From contig CAKMOD010000051.1 in assembly GCA_927910885.1 (NCBI GenBank), forward strand, positions 1 to 11,016: a DNA stretch of 11,016 nucleotides, read 5' to 3'. Source of the stretch: an uncultured Prevotella sp. Lineage in GTDB: Bacteria > Bacteroidota > Bacteroidia > Bacteroidales > Bacteroidaceae. The notes beneath the pieces are model-generated. The model was not told the origin of the DNA, made no database searches, and saw nothing but the letters and a program-made list of their open reading frames with translations. Position 1 is the first letter of the stretch. The number at the start of each line of letters is the position of its first letter. Positions 1 to 6,928 of the stretch are shown in pieces. The position numbers were made by a program, and so were the translations under genes.

Positions 1-61
1 CGTCGATGCCCATTCTTTTTAACATTTGAGCTATTACAGAAGATACAGTTTTTTTATTCAT
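1..61 (-). pseudogene. Transposase N-terminus, frameshifted (left copy)
   Basis: The ATG is at 59-61 on the minus strand, matching the start of the right-hand copy. After the start this copy has a run of seven A bases where the right copy has eight, so it leaves the frame at codon 5. The right copy encodes a zinc-ribbon start with CxxC; the left copy instead reads MNKKTVSSVIAQMLKRMGID in the visible part, with no cysteines and no stop before the window edge. I read this as a disabled copy, a homopolymer sequencing error, or a gene relying on slippage at the A run. Only about 20 codons are visible. Confidence 0.65.
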
Positions 62-77
62 AGATTTTCAAATGCTG

Positions 78-85
78 CAAAGGTA
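78..85 (-). promoter_or_regulatory. -7 box of left transposase promoter
   Basis: The minus strand reads TACCTTTG, an exact match to the Bacteroidetes -7 box TAnnTTTG, ending 16 bases before the transposase ATG. The same box is present in the right copy. No clear TTTG -33 box lies at the ideal distance. Confidence 0.5.
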
Positions 86-192
86 GTAAATAAAAGAAAC
101 CCGAGAGGTTTTCAGCCTACCAAATGTCCATTACGCCTAAAGATTTATTATGTGTCAAGTTTTGGGATTGTTTTTCTACTTTAAAGAGAAAT

Positions 193-226
193 AAAAAAGA
201 GGTTGGTGCAGGAAGCTACCAACCTC
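193..226 (-). terminator. Leftward rho-independent terminator-like hairpin
   Basis: A perfect 9-bp inverted repeat GAGGTTGGT/ACCAACCTC (199-207 and 218-226) with a 10-nt loop is followed, read on the minus strand, by six T bases (193-198). This is the shape of an intrinsic terminator for leftward transcription. No minus-strand gene ends nearby, so it may belong to a gene lost or displaced by the IS, or may block read-through. Confidence 0.6.
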
Positions 227-413
227 GAAAATGATTTAGCAAAATATCTAAATCAGTGAAAAACACTTCGCAAATATAGGATAAATAGTGGAATAAAACA
301 AATTTTATCAACAAAAAAATGCGATTTTAACATTGTAAGCGCACACATCTATCTTGATATGTAGTGTATGAGTGTGGAAAATGAATAAATAAAAGGTTAT
401 TCATGGATTTATA

Positions 414-445
414 ATTGCATATATCATAATTATTAGCTAAATTTG
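414..445 (+). promoter_or_regulatory. Promoter of the secreted-protein gene
   Basis: TAAATTTG at 438-445 is an exact match to the Bacteroidetes -7 box TAnnTTTG. ATTG at 414-417, 20 bp upstream, is an imperfect -33 box. Transcription would start near 452, giving a leader of about 34 AT-rich bases before the ATG at 486. Confidence 0.55.
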
Positions 446-485
446 CACTATAATTAAACCTTTTTATTAATTAAATAAAGTTATT

Positions 486-1076
486 ATGAATAAAATTCTA
501 CGCTTTGCTTTTGTTGCAGCATTTGCTGCAGTTAGTTCTTTATCTTTTGCACAGAAAACAGTTACATTTGAAGCTGGAAAAGATGTTGCAGATGGGGAAA
601 CAATTGTAAAAGACGGAGTAACAATTACTCTTACTATTGCTACACCTGGTAAAACTGCAGGTAAGTTGAATGAAAAGTATTCTTATCGTTTGTACAAGGA
701 TGCTACAACAACAATTACTTCGTCTGCAGGAAACATTACCAATGTTGCTTTTGTATGTGACACGTACAAGGATAAAGGTAAAAGTTTTTTAGGTGATGGC
801 TTCGATGCAAGCATGGAAGGATTGACTGTTTCTGCTGACAAAATTAACGTAACATGGACCGGTGATAAGAATTCTGTCGTGTTCAATACCCCAAAGCATC
901 AGGTACGTGTTAAGAAGATTACCGTTACTTTGAAGAATGATCCTACCGGTATTAATGAAGTTAGCAACGGTACTGTAAATGAGAATGCACCTATCTACAA
1001 CCTCGCTGGTCAGCGTGTAGGTAAGGATTACAAGGGTGTAGTTATTCAGAACGGTAAGAAGTTTATCAAGAAGTAA
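486..1076 (+). CDS. Secreted protein with Prevotella-type C-terminal tail
   Basis: This 196-residue protein of unknown role is probably exported. Residues 1-22 form a signal peptide (basic MNKILR start, hydrophobic core, likely cut at SFA/Q). Residues 23-152 are rich in beta strands, with a Ser/Thr-rich stretch around 75-84, the pattern SSAGNITNVAF and a WTG near residue 124. I recall this pattern from small Bacteroidetes extracellular domains of undefined function. The last 28 residues (YNLAGQRV, YKG, then NGKKFIKK) form a tail found on many Prevotella exported proteins; it resembles a type IX secretion sorting signal, but I cannot show that it works as one. The gene stands alone with its own promoter. 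The ATG is chosen because it gives a complete signal peptide just after that promoter. Confidence 0.8.
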   Translation: MNKILRFAFVAAFAAVSSLSFAQKTVTFEAGKDVADGETIVKDGVTITLTIATPGKTAGKLNEKYSYRLYKDATTTITSSAGNITNVAFVCDTYKDKGKSFLGDGFDASMEGLTVSADKINVTWTGDKNSVVFNTPKHQVRVKKITVTLKNDPTGINEVSNGTVNENAPIYNLAGQRVGKDYKGVVIQNGKKFIKK

Positions 1077-1177
1077 ACAAGTTTATTGAACTGTCTGATA
1101 AACTCCTCTCATAGATTCGATTCATTAGTGTCTTATCTTATTAATGGAGACATTTTTGAACACGTATTCTAATCTTT

Positions 1178-1264
1178 AACCGGTGTGTTGGGTGTCCGCA
1201 CGTATGGTGTTGATGCTTAACACATGTGGTGTTGATGCTTAGCACACATGGTGCGCATGGTGAA
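1178..1264. repeat. 22-bp tandem repeat, 3 units plus a degenerate one
   Basis: Three contiguous 22-nt units start at 1199, 1221 and 1243, each beginning CAC. The first two share GGTGTTGATGCTTA; the third has diverged. A poorer unit precedes them (1178-1198). The same unit occurs three times at 6929-6994. Each good unit includes the core GTGTTGATGCTTAG, and the second begins with the palindrome CACATGTG. GTGTTGA can pair with TTAGCAC or TTAACAC across a unit boundary (with G-U pairs), so the transcript could form a row of small hairpins. There are no spacers, so this is not a CRISPR array. Confidence 0.75.
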
Positions 1265-1478
1265 AACCAATGATGTTATGCTCAATATTCGTGCAATATA
1301 ATCGTTGGGTAGAAGTTGTTAGAGGTTAGGGTAGGGAAGCGTTTCTCCTAAGATGAAGCGATATAGTTCGATGATAAAGAGATAATTTGGGAGAGTTTGC
1401 AGATGAAGTTTTATCGGATAGCATAAGTTGTTTAGAATAAGCGGGTCGTAAAGGGTTTGGTTATTCGCTTAATCATAT

Positions 1479-1512
1479 AAAAAACGCCAAAGAAACGATA
1501 TGTTCTTTGGCG
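1479..1512 (-). terminator. prfC terminator
   Basis: A perfect 10-bp stem CGCCAAAGAA/TTCTTTGGCG (1485-1494, 1503-1512) with an 8-nt loop is followed on the minus strand by six T bases (1479-1484). It lies 24 bp past the prfC stop. The other strand also has a T-rich tail (CTTTTATTTT), so it may work in both directions. Confidence 0.85.
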
Positions 1513-1536
1513 CTTTTATTTTGTCATTTTCTTAGA

Positions 1537-3105
1537 TTAGAACTCACTTGTAAAGTGGAAACGGATATTCTCAAAGTCTTGCTGAGCCATACTTAGCACA
1601 TAGCTTGAGTCTGCAAGGAAGACGTCACGTCCCTCAATATCCTTAGCCATATACTGGTATTTACGCTTTTTGAAGTTTTCTAATTCTTTCTCGTCATCAG
1701 CCTCAATCCAACAAGCTTTGTAGAGGTGTACTGGTTCCCAACGACACTTAGCATTATACTCATGCTCCAAACGATACTGGATAACCTCAAACTGAAGCTG
1801 TCCAACAGTTCCCACGATACGACGGTTGTTGAATTGGTTTACAAATGACTGTGCAACACCTTCATTCACAGCTGTTCAATACCTTTTTTGGAACTGCTTA
1901 GACTTCATTGGGTCATCGTTCTCAATGTATTTGAAAAGCTCTGGTGAGAAGCTTGGTAGACCACGGAAGTGGATGTTTTCTCCCTCGGTAAGGGTGTCAC
2001 CAATCTTAAATACTCCACCACTATCAGGCAAACCAACGATGTCACCAGGGTAAGCCTCTTCTACAGTACTCTTGCGTTGTGCCATGAACTGAGTAGGAGA
2101 GGAGAAGCGCATAGTCTTACCATTACGAATGTGGAGGTAAGGCTGATTACGTTGGAACTTACCAGAACATACCTTGCAGAAGGCAATACAACTGCGGTGG
2201 TTAGGGTCGATATTGGCAGTAATCTTGAAGATGAAACCTGTAAACTTAGGCTCATTTGGTTCAACCATACGCTCTTCAGCCTTCGTAGGACGTGGACTTG
2301 GAGCAATCTCAACAAAACAGTTAAGCAGTTCCTGTACACCGAAGTTGTTCAATGCAGAGCCGAAGAAAACAGGTGCAACCTCTGCACGGCGGTATGCTTC
2401 AACGTCAAAGTCAGAGTAAACACCATTGACTAATTCGAGGTCATTACGTAACTGTTCTGCAAATTCAGCACCAACTTGCTCGTCCAATTCGTTAGAGTTG
2501 ATATCAACTTCAACCTTCTCTGTCACACGCTGCTTGTTAGGTGTAAAGAGGTTTAGCTGCTGCTCATAGATGTTATATACACCCTTGAAACGCTGTCCCT
2601 GACCGATAGGCCATGAAAGTGGGCGTACACTAATCTGGAGTTCTTCTTCCAATTCGTCCAATACTTCGAATGGATCACGGCCTTCACGGTCCATCTTGTT
2701 GATAAAGATGATAACAGGAGTGTTGCGCATACGGCACACCTCCATCAGTTTACGTGTCTGTGCCTCTACACCCTTGGCAGAGTCAACAACGATGATAGCT
2801 GAATCTACAGCTGTCAATGTACGATAAGTATCTTCGGCAAAGTCCTGGTGGCCAGGAGTATCAAGGATGTTTACCTTATAATCTTCGTAGTCAAACTCCA
2901 TCACAGAAGTTGACACAGAGATACCACGCTGCTTCTCAATATCCATCCAGTCGGATGTAGCTGTCTTGCGTATCTTGTTACTCTTCACCGCACCAGCAAC
3001 CTGAATCTGACCACCGAAGAGAAGGAATTTCTCTGTTAAAGTAGTCTTACCTGCATCTGGGTGAGAGATAATGGCGAACGTTCGCCTGCGTTCTATTTCA
3101 TTCAT
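1537..3105 (-). pseudogene. prfC: Peptide chain release factor 3, with in-frame TGA
   Basis: RF3 is a cytoplasmic GTPase that recycles RF1/RF2 from the ribosome after termination. The frame from ATG 3105 to stop 1537 spans 523 codons, the usual RF3 length. Visible motifs are the P-loop HPDAGKTT (15-22), RGIS switch (60-63), DTPGH (82-86), NKMD (136-139), and the C-terminal IVGTVGQLQFEV and final FHFTSEF. The frame is broken by a TGA at 1876-1878 after codon 409. Around it the reading is QKRY-stop-TAVNEG where the family would read approximately QKGIEQLMNEG. This fits one extra A in the run at 1884-1889 and one missing base near 1869-1872, which together restore the frame. It is last in the leftward cluster, 130 bp after rfbD, and followed by a terminator. 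If real, the TGA would remove about 113 C-terminal residues. Sequence error is an equally good explanation. Confidence 0.85.
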
Positions 3106-3157
3106 TTGTATTTATTATCTTGGGGAGTACAAGAGTTGTCTATCGTTGTTCAAGTTA

Positions 3158-3205
3158 AGTAAAGTCGTTCCTGTTTTGGTTTTAAGGGAAGGTTTTGACT
3201 TTACT
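3158..3205 (-). other. Stem-loop in the prfC leader
   Basis: A perfect 9-bp inverted repeat AGTAAAGTC/GACTTTACT (3158-3166, 3197-3205) encloses 30 nt. Inside it, TTCC and GGAA can extend the pairing after an internal loop. It lies in the 130-bp gap between rfbD and prfC, about 50 bases before the prfC ATG. There is no T-run after it on the minus strand, so it does not look like an intrinsic terminator. It could be a processing, stability or control element. It matches no riboswitch I know. Confidence 0.45.
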
Positions 3206-3235
3206 CATTCTTGCCTTTCTTGTTTTTATCTCCTA

Positions 3236-4120
3236 TTATTTATCTTGTTCTTGCAAGCCTTTCATGCACTTTTTCAGTGACTCAACCCAATATGGAATCT
3301 TTATACCGAAGGTTTCCTTAATCTTTGTCTTGTCAAGGACAGAGTAGGCTGGGCGTGTAACAGGTGAAGGGAACTCGTCGCTGTGACAAGGTTGGATGTC
3401 ACATGCAGTGTTTTCAGCAAGTTCTGCAATCTTAATCGTGAAGTCATACCAGCTACATACACCCTCGTTAGAGAAGTGATAAATACCACCATTTCCTTCA
3501 TATTTACGATTCTCAACGATATCATAGATAGCATCAGCTAAGTCACCTGCATAGGTTGGTGTTCCGCATTGGTCAAAGACTACCTTTAACTGTGGCTTAG
3601 TCGCAGTGAGATTCATCATAGTCTTAACGAAATTATGACCAAACTCACTGTAAAGCCACGCTGTTCGAAGAATAATATGGTTTACACCTGTAGCCTGAAT
3701 CTTTTCTTCACCATGTAGCTTTGTTAAGCCGTAAACACCAGTAGGAGTACCCTTCATATCCTCTTTACAAGGAGTATTATATGGGTCGCCACCGAAGACA
3801 TAATCCGTACTAACATGAACAAGCAAGCCACCAACCTCTTTCATAGCCTTTGCAAGGTTCTCTGGTGCAGTAGCATTGAGCAATTCAACAATCTCACCTG
3901 CAGTTTCTGCTTGGTCCACATTGGTCCATGCAGCGCAGTTGATGATACATTCAATCTTATTGTCTTGTACCATCTTGCGGATGTCTTCGAGATTAGTAAT
4001 GTCTAACTTTGTATATCCCTCACATACATCTGTGAAGATATAGTGGTCTTTACTCTGCTTAGAAACAAGCTGAATCTCGTTGCCAAGCTGTCCGTTAGCT
4101 CCTGTAACTAAAATATTCAT
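3236..4120 (-). CDS. rfbD: dTDP-4-dehydrorhamnose reductase
   Basis: This 294-residue cytoplasmic enzyme reduces dTDP-4-dehydro-L-rhamnose to dTDP-L-rhamnose using NAD(P)H, the last step of the precursor pathway for rhamnose-containing surface polysaccharide. It is an extended short-chain dehydrogenase: Rossmann motif TGANGQLG (6-13), CAAWTNVDQAE (62-72), STDYVFGG (104-111), and the catalytic pair Y130 and K134 in YGLTK. The length is normal and the start MNILVTG is typical. The gene lies 12 bp after the DUF4924 gene in the same direction and is probably co-transcribed with it. The other rhamnose genes (rfbA, rfbB, rfbC) are not in the window. Confidence 0.93.
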   Translation of the reverse strand: MNILVTGANGQLGNEIQLVSKQSKDHYIFTDVCEGYTKLDITNLEDIRKMVQDNKIECIINCAAWTNVDQAETAGEIVELLNATAPENLAKAMKEVGGLLVHVSTDYVFGGDPYNTPCKEDMKGTPTGVYGLTKLHGEEKIQATGVNHIILRTAWLYSEFGHNFVKTMMNLTATKPQLKVVFDQCGTPTYAGDLADAIYDIVENRKYEGNGGIYHFSNEGVCSWYDFTIKIAELAENTACDIQPCHSDEFPSPVTRPAYSVLDKTKIKETFGIKIPYWVESLKKCMKGLQEQDK

Positions 4121-4132
4121 AAGCTATCTCCT

Positions 4133-4740
4133 TTATTCTTCGCCGAAGTTTAATCCTTCAGTCTTATCCTTTATGTAATAGTCTGATAACATACCAATGA
4201 AGGTTGTTATCTCGTTAAGTGCACGGGTTGTCTCTGGTGTAATCTCTTTCTTTTGTAGACGGAGCATCATTACTCCATAAAGAAGGTCAAAGCAAGTCTC
4301 AATTTCGCTCTTTCCTAATTGTGCAGCTACACTCTTTAGACGTTCGTCATTTGTGCGTGCCATCTTATCTGCCGTACGTTTTGTCTTACCTCTCAGTTCC
4401 ACAATGAAAGGTAGAACGCGATAATATTCAGCAGAATAGAATGGAAACTTTGATGATTGCAATAACTGTGCATGCAATTCTGTGAGGTCCTGCATGAGTA
4501 CCTTGTTAATCTGTAGGTGTCCACCTTCACGGCAACCTTCTTGATTCATCATGCGAACAAGGTCGCCAAACCAGTCTTCTTCTTCCTCTTTTGCTCTTCG
4601 GTATACTGGAACTGGTCAATATATTCTTTGCGAATTCGTGTCAATGAACAACCGTATGCACGTATAGTATCTTCTATCTGCCACATATAAAGCAGATATT
4701 CTGCAATACTCTTTTTCCTTAATTCCTTTGCTATAAACAT
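4133..4740 (-). pseudogene. DUF4924 family protein, split by a frameshift
   Basis: The two reading frames (4549-4740, starting MFIAKELRKK; 4133-4552) together make one protein of about 202 residues that I recognise as DUF4924, a Bacteroidetes family of unknown function. The first part holds the conserved YLLYMWQIED (residues 16-25). The second holds GHLQINK, FPFYSAEYY, LPFIVELR, ETCFDLLYGVM, MLRLQKKEIT and IGMLSDYYIKD. In the frame leading into the second part the sequence reads EEEDWFGDLVR just before MMNQEG, which fits the family. The break is explained by one missing A in the run of four at 4589-4592 (five would restore the frame). The pieces overlap as TGATG at 4549-4552, so the second could be translated by re-initiation. 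The gene sits between the LysE and rfbD genes, likely in one transcript. Confidence 0.8.
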
Positions 4741-4768
4741 AATCTGTATTTGAAGTTATCCTTAGTCA

Positions 4769-5455
4769 TCAATCCATCAATCCATCAATAGTTGGCAGAT
4801 GGTAAAGATTAAATACTGTTCCCAAAAGCATAATGATAGAGAACAGAATAACAACAGAGCCTATAACCTTATTTATAATAAGGATACCATTTACATCAAA
4901 TTTATTTCTAATCTTATCAATCAACCATGATAAACCATACCACCATAGCAACGCTCCAGCTGGTACACAAGCAAAACCGATAATCATCTCTAACGGACGA
5001 TCAGGCTGTACAAATGCAAACTGTGCATAACTTGCAATGAATAGGAAGATAATCATTGGGTTAGAAAGGGTTACCAAGAAGGCTGTAACGCCATTGTGGA
5101 AGAGAGAACCTTTCTCTTTTCCGCTCTGATGAGCCTTCTTCATAGGGTCTGATTTGAAGCAATATACTCCAAAGAGCAACAATAAAACACTTCCTGTAAT
5201 CTGTAGTATTAGTTTGTATGTGGGATTCTCTAAAGGTCCCATGATAAAGCTCATACCTAATCCAACAATAAGTGCATATATAGTGTCACTAACAGCAGCC
5301 CCAATACCTGTTATAAAACCGTACCAACGACCCTTGTTTAAGGTGCGTTGTATACATAATATTCCAACTGGACCCATAGGAGCTGACGCAATAATACCAA
5401 TAAGCAGTCCCTTAAATATGAAATCCAGTATATCTAATTGAATAGGAAATTGCAT
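4769..5455 (-). CDS. LysE family membrane transporter
   Basis: This 228-residue inner-membrane protein belongs to the LysE/RhtB superfamily, whose known members export amino acids or similar small molecules; the substrate here cannot be told. About six hydrophobic segments are visible (roughly 12-32, 45-70, 82-100, 122-147, 155-178, 190-217). The family signature is seen as SAPMGPVGILCIQRTLNKGR (24-43) and LSNPMIIFLF (130-139). The ATG at 5455 is preferred to an in-frame one 16 codons upstream: the upstream extension would lie over a promoter-like -7 box (5481-5488), and MQFPIQLD leads directly into the first membrane segment. It is first in the leftward cluster, 28 bp before the DUF4924 gene. 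Confidence 0.88.
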   Translation of the reverse strand: MQFPIQLDILDFIFKGLLIGIIASAPMGPVGILCIQRTLNKGRWYGFITGIGAAVSDTIYALIVGLGMSFIMGPLENPTYKLILQITGSVLLLLFGVYCFKSDPMKKAHQSGKEKGSLFHNGVTAFLVTLSNPMIIFLFIASYAQFAFVQPDRPLEMIIGFACVPAGALLWWYGLSWLIDKIRNKFDVNGILIINKVIGSVVILFSIIMLLGTVFNLYHLPTIDGLMD

Positions 5456-5480
5456 GCTTGTTATTTTGAGTGCAAAATTG

Positions 5481-5488
5481 CAAAAATA
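5481..5488 (-). promoter_or_regulatory. -7 box upstream of the LysE gene
   Basis: The minus strand reads TATTTTTG, an exact TAnnTTTG match, which would give a leader of about 20 bases before ATG 5455. A second TAAATTTG lies further upstream at 5501-5508. Neither has a TTTG at 19 bp, so the choice is tentative. It is divergent from the ROK promoter, about 30 bp away. Confidence 0.4.
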
Positions 5489-5519
5489 ATATGAGATAAG
5501 CAAATTTAGCTAACAAAAC

Positions 5520-5550
5520 TTTGTGGTATTCCACTTTTTTCATAACTTTG
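5520..5550 (+). promoter_or_regulatory. Promoter of the ROK kinase gene
   Basis: TTTG (5520-5523), a 19-bp spacer, then TAACTTTG (5543-5550) exactly matches the Bacteroidetes sigma-ABfr consensus. Transcription would start near 5557, about 29 bases before ATG 5586. Confidence 0.8.
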
Positions 5551-5585
5551 CCAATAGTATATTCAAACTAAAAACTTATTATGTC

Positions 5586-6587
5586 ATGGACGTAACAGAG
5601 CAGAAGCCAGTTGTAACTGGATTGGAAAAGCCATTCGTAATTGGCTTGGACTTAGGAGGAACAAATGCTGTATTCGGTGTCGTTGATCAGCGTGGTCAGG
5701 TACTTGCCACAAACTCTATAAAGACACAGGCTTATAAGACTGTAGATGATTTTGTAGAGGCTGGTGTTGAGGCTATTAAGCCTCTTGTTGCAAAATATGG
5801 TGGTATAGGTCAGTTCCGTGCTATGGGTATTGGTGCTCCTAATGGTAACTTCTATCGTGGTACGATTGAATTTGCGCCAAACCTTTCATGGGGTCATGAT
5901 GGTGTAGTGCCATTGGGAAAAATGTTCTCAGAGAAGTTGGGTATTCCTGTTGGTCTTACCAATGATGCAAATGCTGCTGCTATCGGTGAGATGCAGTATG
6001 GTGTTGCACGTGGCTTGAAGGACTTTATCATGATTACTCTCGGTACAGGTGTTGGTTCAGGTATTGTCATCAACGGTCAGATGGTTTATGGCTCTGATGG
6101 TTTTGCAGGAGAGTTAGGCCACATGATTATGGTTCGTGGAGAGAAGGGACGTACTTGCGGTTGTGGTCGTACAGGTTGTTTGGAGACTTATTGCTCTGCA
6201 ACAGGTGTAGCTCGTACTGCTCGTGAGTTCTTGAAAGAGAGCACAGAAGACTCTTTGTTGCGTGAGATTAATCCAGATGATATCACTTCTTTGGATGTTT
6301 CTATCGCAGCTGGTCGTGGTGATGCACTTGCTAAGCGTGTTTACGAGTTTACTGGTAATATGTTAGGTGAGGCTTGTGCAGACTTTGCAACCTTCTCTTC
6401 TCCAGAGGCATTTATCTTCTTCGGTGGTCTGACTAAGGCTGGCGATTTGTTGATGGAGCCTATCATGCGTTCTTACAAGGAGCACGCATTGGAGATCTTC
6501 AAAGAAAAACCAAAGTTCTTGGTAAGTTCTCTTGATGATGCTGCTGCTGCCGTTCTCGGTGCTTCTGCTATCGGTTGGGAATTGTAA
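5586..6587 (+). CDS. ROK family sugar kinase, probably glucokinase
   Basis: This 333-residue cytoplasmic kinase is likely to phosphorylate glucose or a related sugar with ATP. The phosphate-binding loop DLGGTN is at 22-27, the catalytic-base region TNDANA at 125-130 (D127), and the GTGVGSGI loop at 153-160. The ROK sugar/zinc signature is GELGH (175-179) followed by CGCGRTGCLE (191-200) with the cysteines that bind the structural zinc. GAPNG at 83-87 and FFGGLTKAG near the C-terminus also fit. The frame is open back to a GTG at 5523, but the promoter box at 5543-5550 lies inside that extension, so ATG 5586 is used. It is a single gene with its own promoter. Glucokinase is the best guess, but ROK members also act on fructose, mannose or N-acetylated sugars. 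Confidence 0.9.
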   Translation: MDVTEQKPVVTGLEKPFVIGLDLGGTNAVFGVVDQRGQVLATNSIKTQAYKTVDDFVEAGVEAIKPLVAKYGGIGQFRAMGIGAPNGNFYRGTIEFAPNLSWGHDGVVPLGKMFSEKLGIPVGLTNDANAAAIGEMQYGVARGLKDFIMITLGTGVGSGIVINGQMVYGSDGFAGELGHMIMVRGEKGRTCGCGRTGCLETYCSATGVARTAREFLKESTEDSLLREINPDDITSLDVSIAAGRGDALAKRVYEFTGNMLGEACADFATFSSPEAFIFFGGLTKAGDLLMEPIMRSYKEHALEIFKEKPKFLVSSLDDAAAAVLGASAIGWEL

Positions 6588-6677
6588 TTTAAGATATAAA
6601 GCTTAGGTCTCTTTTGGGTTGTACGTGCTGTTTATCTGTATGTATGCTTGAGAGAGTCTAAAACTTATACATTCAAT

Positions 6678-6751
6678 ATAGGGACAAACAGCCTTGTCAG
6701 CTATTCCTTGCTTAATAAGAAGGACTGACTGTTGAGGTTGTTTGTCCCTAT
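6678..6751 (+). terminator. Long hairpin after the ROK gene, probable terminator
   Basis: A perfect 13-bp inverted repeat ATAGGGACAAACA/TGTTTGTCCCTAT (6678-6690, 6739-6751) continues inward as near-continuous pairing: GCCTTG with G-U pairs, then UCAG/CUGA, then UCCUU-CUU/AAG-AAGGA around a 3-nt loop. In all about 74 nt fold into one rod. It lies 90 bp past the ROK stop and is followed by the loosely T-rich TTGCGTTTTG. Terminator is the simplest role, but the length and loop-closing detail would also fit a structured small RNA or a palindromic repeat. Confidence 0.55.
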
Positions 6752-6928
6752 TGCGTTTTGTCTATATTAGCAACTTAGTGTGCTATCGCTTTTATAATGG
6801 TATATTTACTCTTTTTAAATGATGTTCGATAGCTATGCTCAGATAAATTAACCATTCGCATATTGCTTTGTTGATAACGACAATGAAGAACCAATCTTTC
6901 TGTATCTTATCAATGCGTTTCAGCTTAG

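Larger units (their letters stand above)
1..138 (-). mobile_element. Left insertion sequence copy, 5' end only
   Basis: This stretch is the reverse complement of 10792-10930, with two substitutions and one missing A over about 139 bp. The match stops abruptly: outside position 138 the flanks of the two copies share nothing, so 138 is taken as the element's outer end. The inner side carries a promoter-like box and the first codons of a transposase, and the rest of the element lies outside the window. The outermost bases read AGGCGTAATGG going into the element. Whether this end forms a terminal inverted repeat with the far end, and whether there is a target duplication, cannot be seen here. Confidence 0.85.
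139..485. other. AT-rich gap between IS and secreted-protein gene
   Basis: No convincing gene is seen in these 347 bases. The stretch holds a leftward terminator-like hairpin (193-226), a smaller inverted repeat GATTTAG/CTAAATC just after it (233-254), and the promoter of the downstream gene near 414-445. The rest is low-complexity AT-rich DNA. Confidence 0.7.
1077..1536. other. Intergenic gap with tandem repeat and prfC terminator
   Basis: These 460 bases separate the rightward secreted-protein gene from the leftward prfC. They contain a weak hairpin GTTTAT/ATAAAC (1081-1103) just after the secreted-protein stop, the 22-bp tandem repeat (1178-1264), about 200 bases with no recognised signal, and a strong terminator at 1479-1512. 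Only trivial reading frames are present. Confidence 0.7.

Noticed and set aside
1081..1103. Terminator of the secreted-protein gene and a 13-mer (TTTATTGAACTGT) repeated at 7091-7103
   Set aside because: The stem is only 6 AT-rich base pairs without a T-run, and one shared 13-mer in AT-rich DNA is weak evidence of relationship.
1178..1264. Possible CRISPR array
   Set aside because: The 22-nt units are directly adjacent with no unique spacers, and no cas gene is present.
1876..1889. Programmed frameshifting in prfC
   Set aside because: A +1 shift at the A run restores only QKGIEQL and then meets another TGA; a second, opposite shift would be needed.
3106..3157. A promoter for prfC (TAACTTGA on the minus strand)
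   Set aside because: It differs from TAnnTTTG in the last bases and has no -33 box, so read-through from rfbD is as likely.
3071..3280. Plus-strand frame of 69 codons over the prfC-rfbD gap
   Set aside because: It overlaps the ends of both real genes and spans the leader stem-loop; it shows no motif and looks like a shadow frame.
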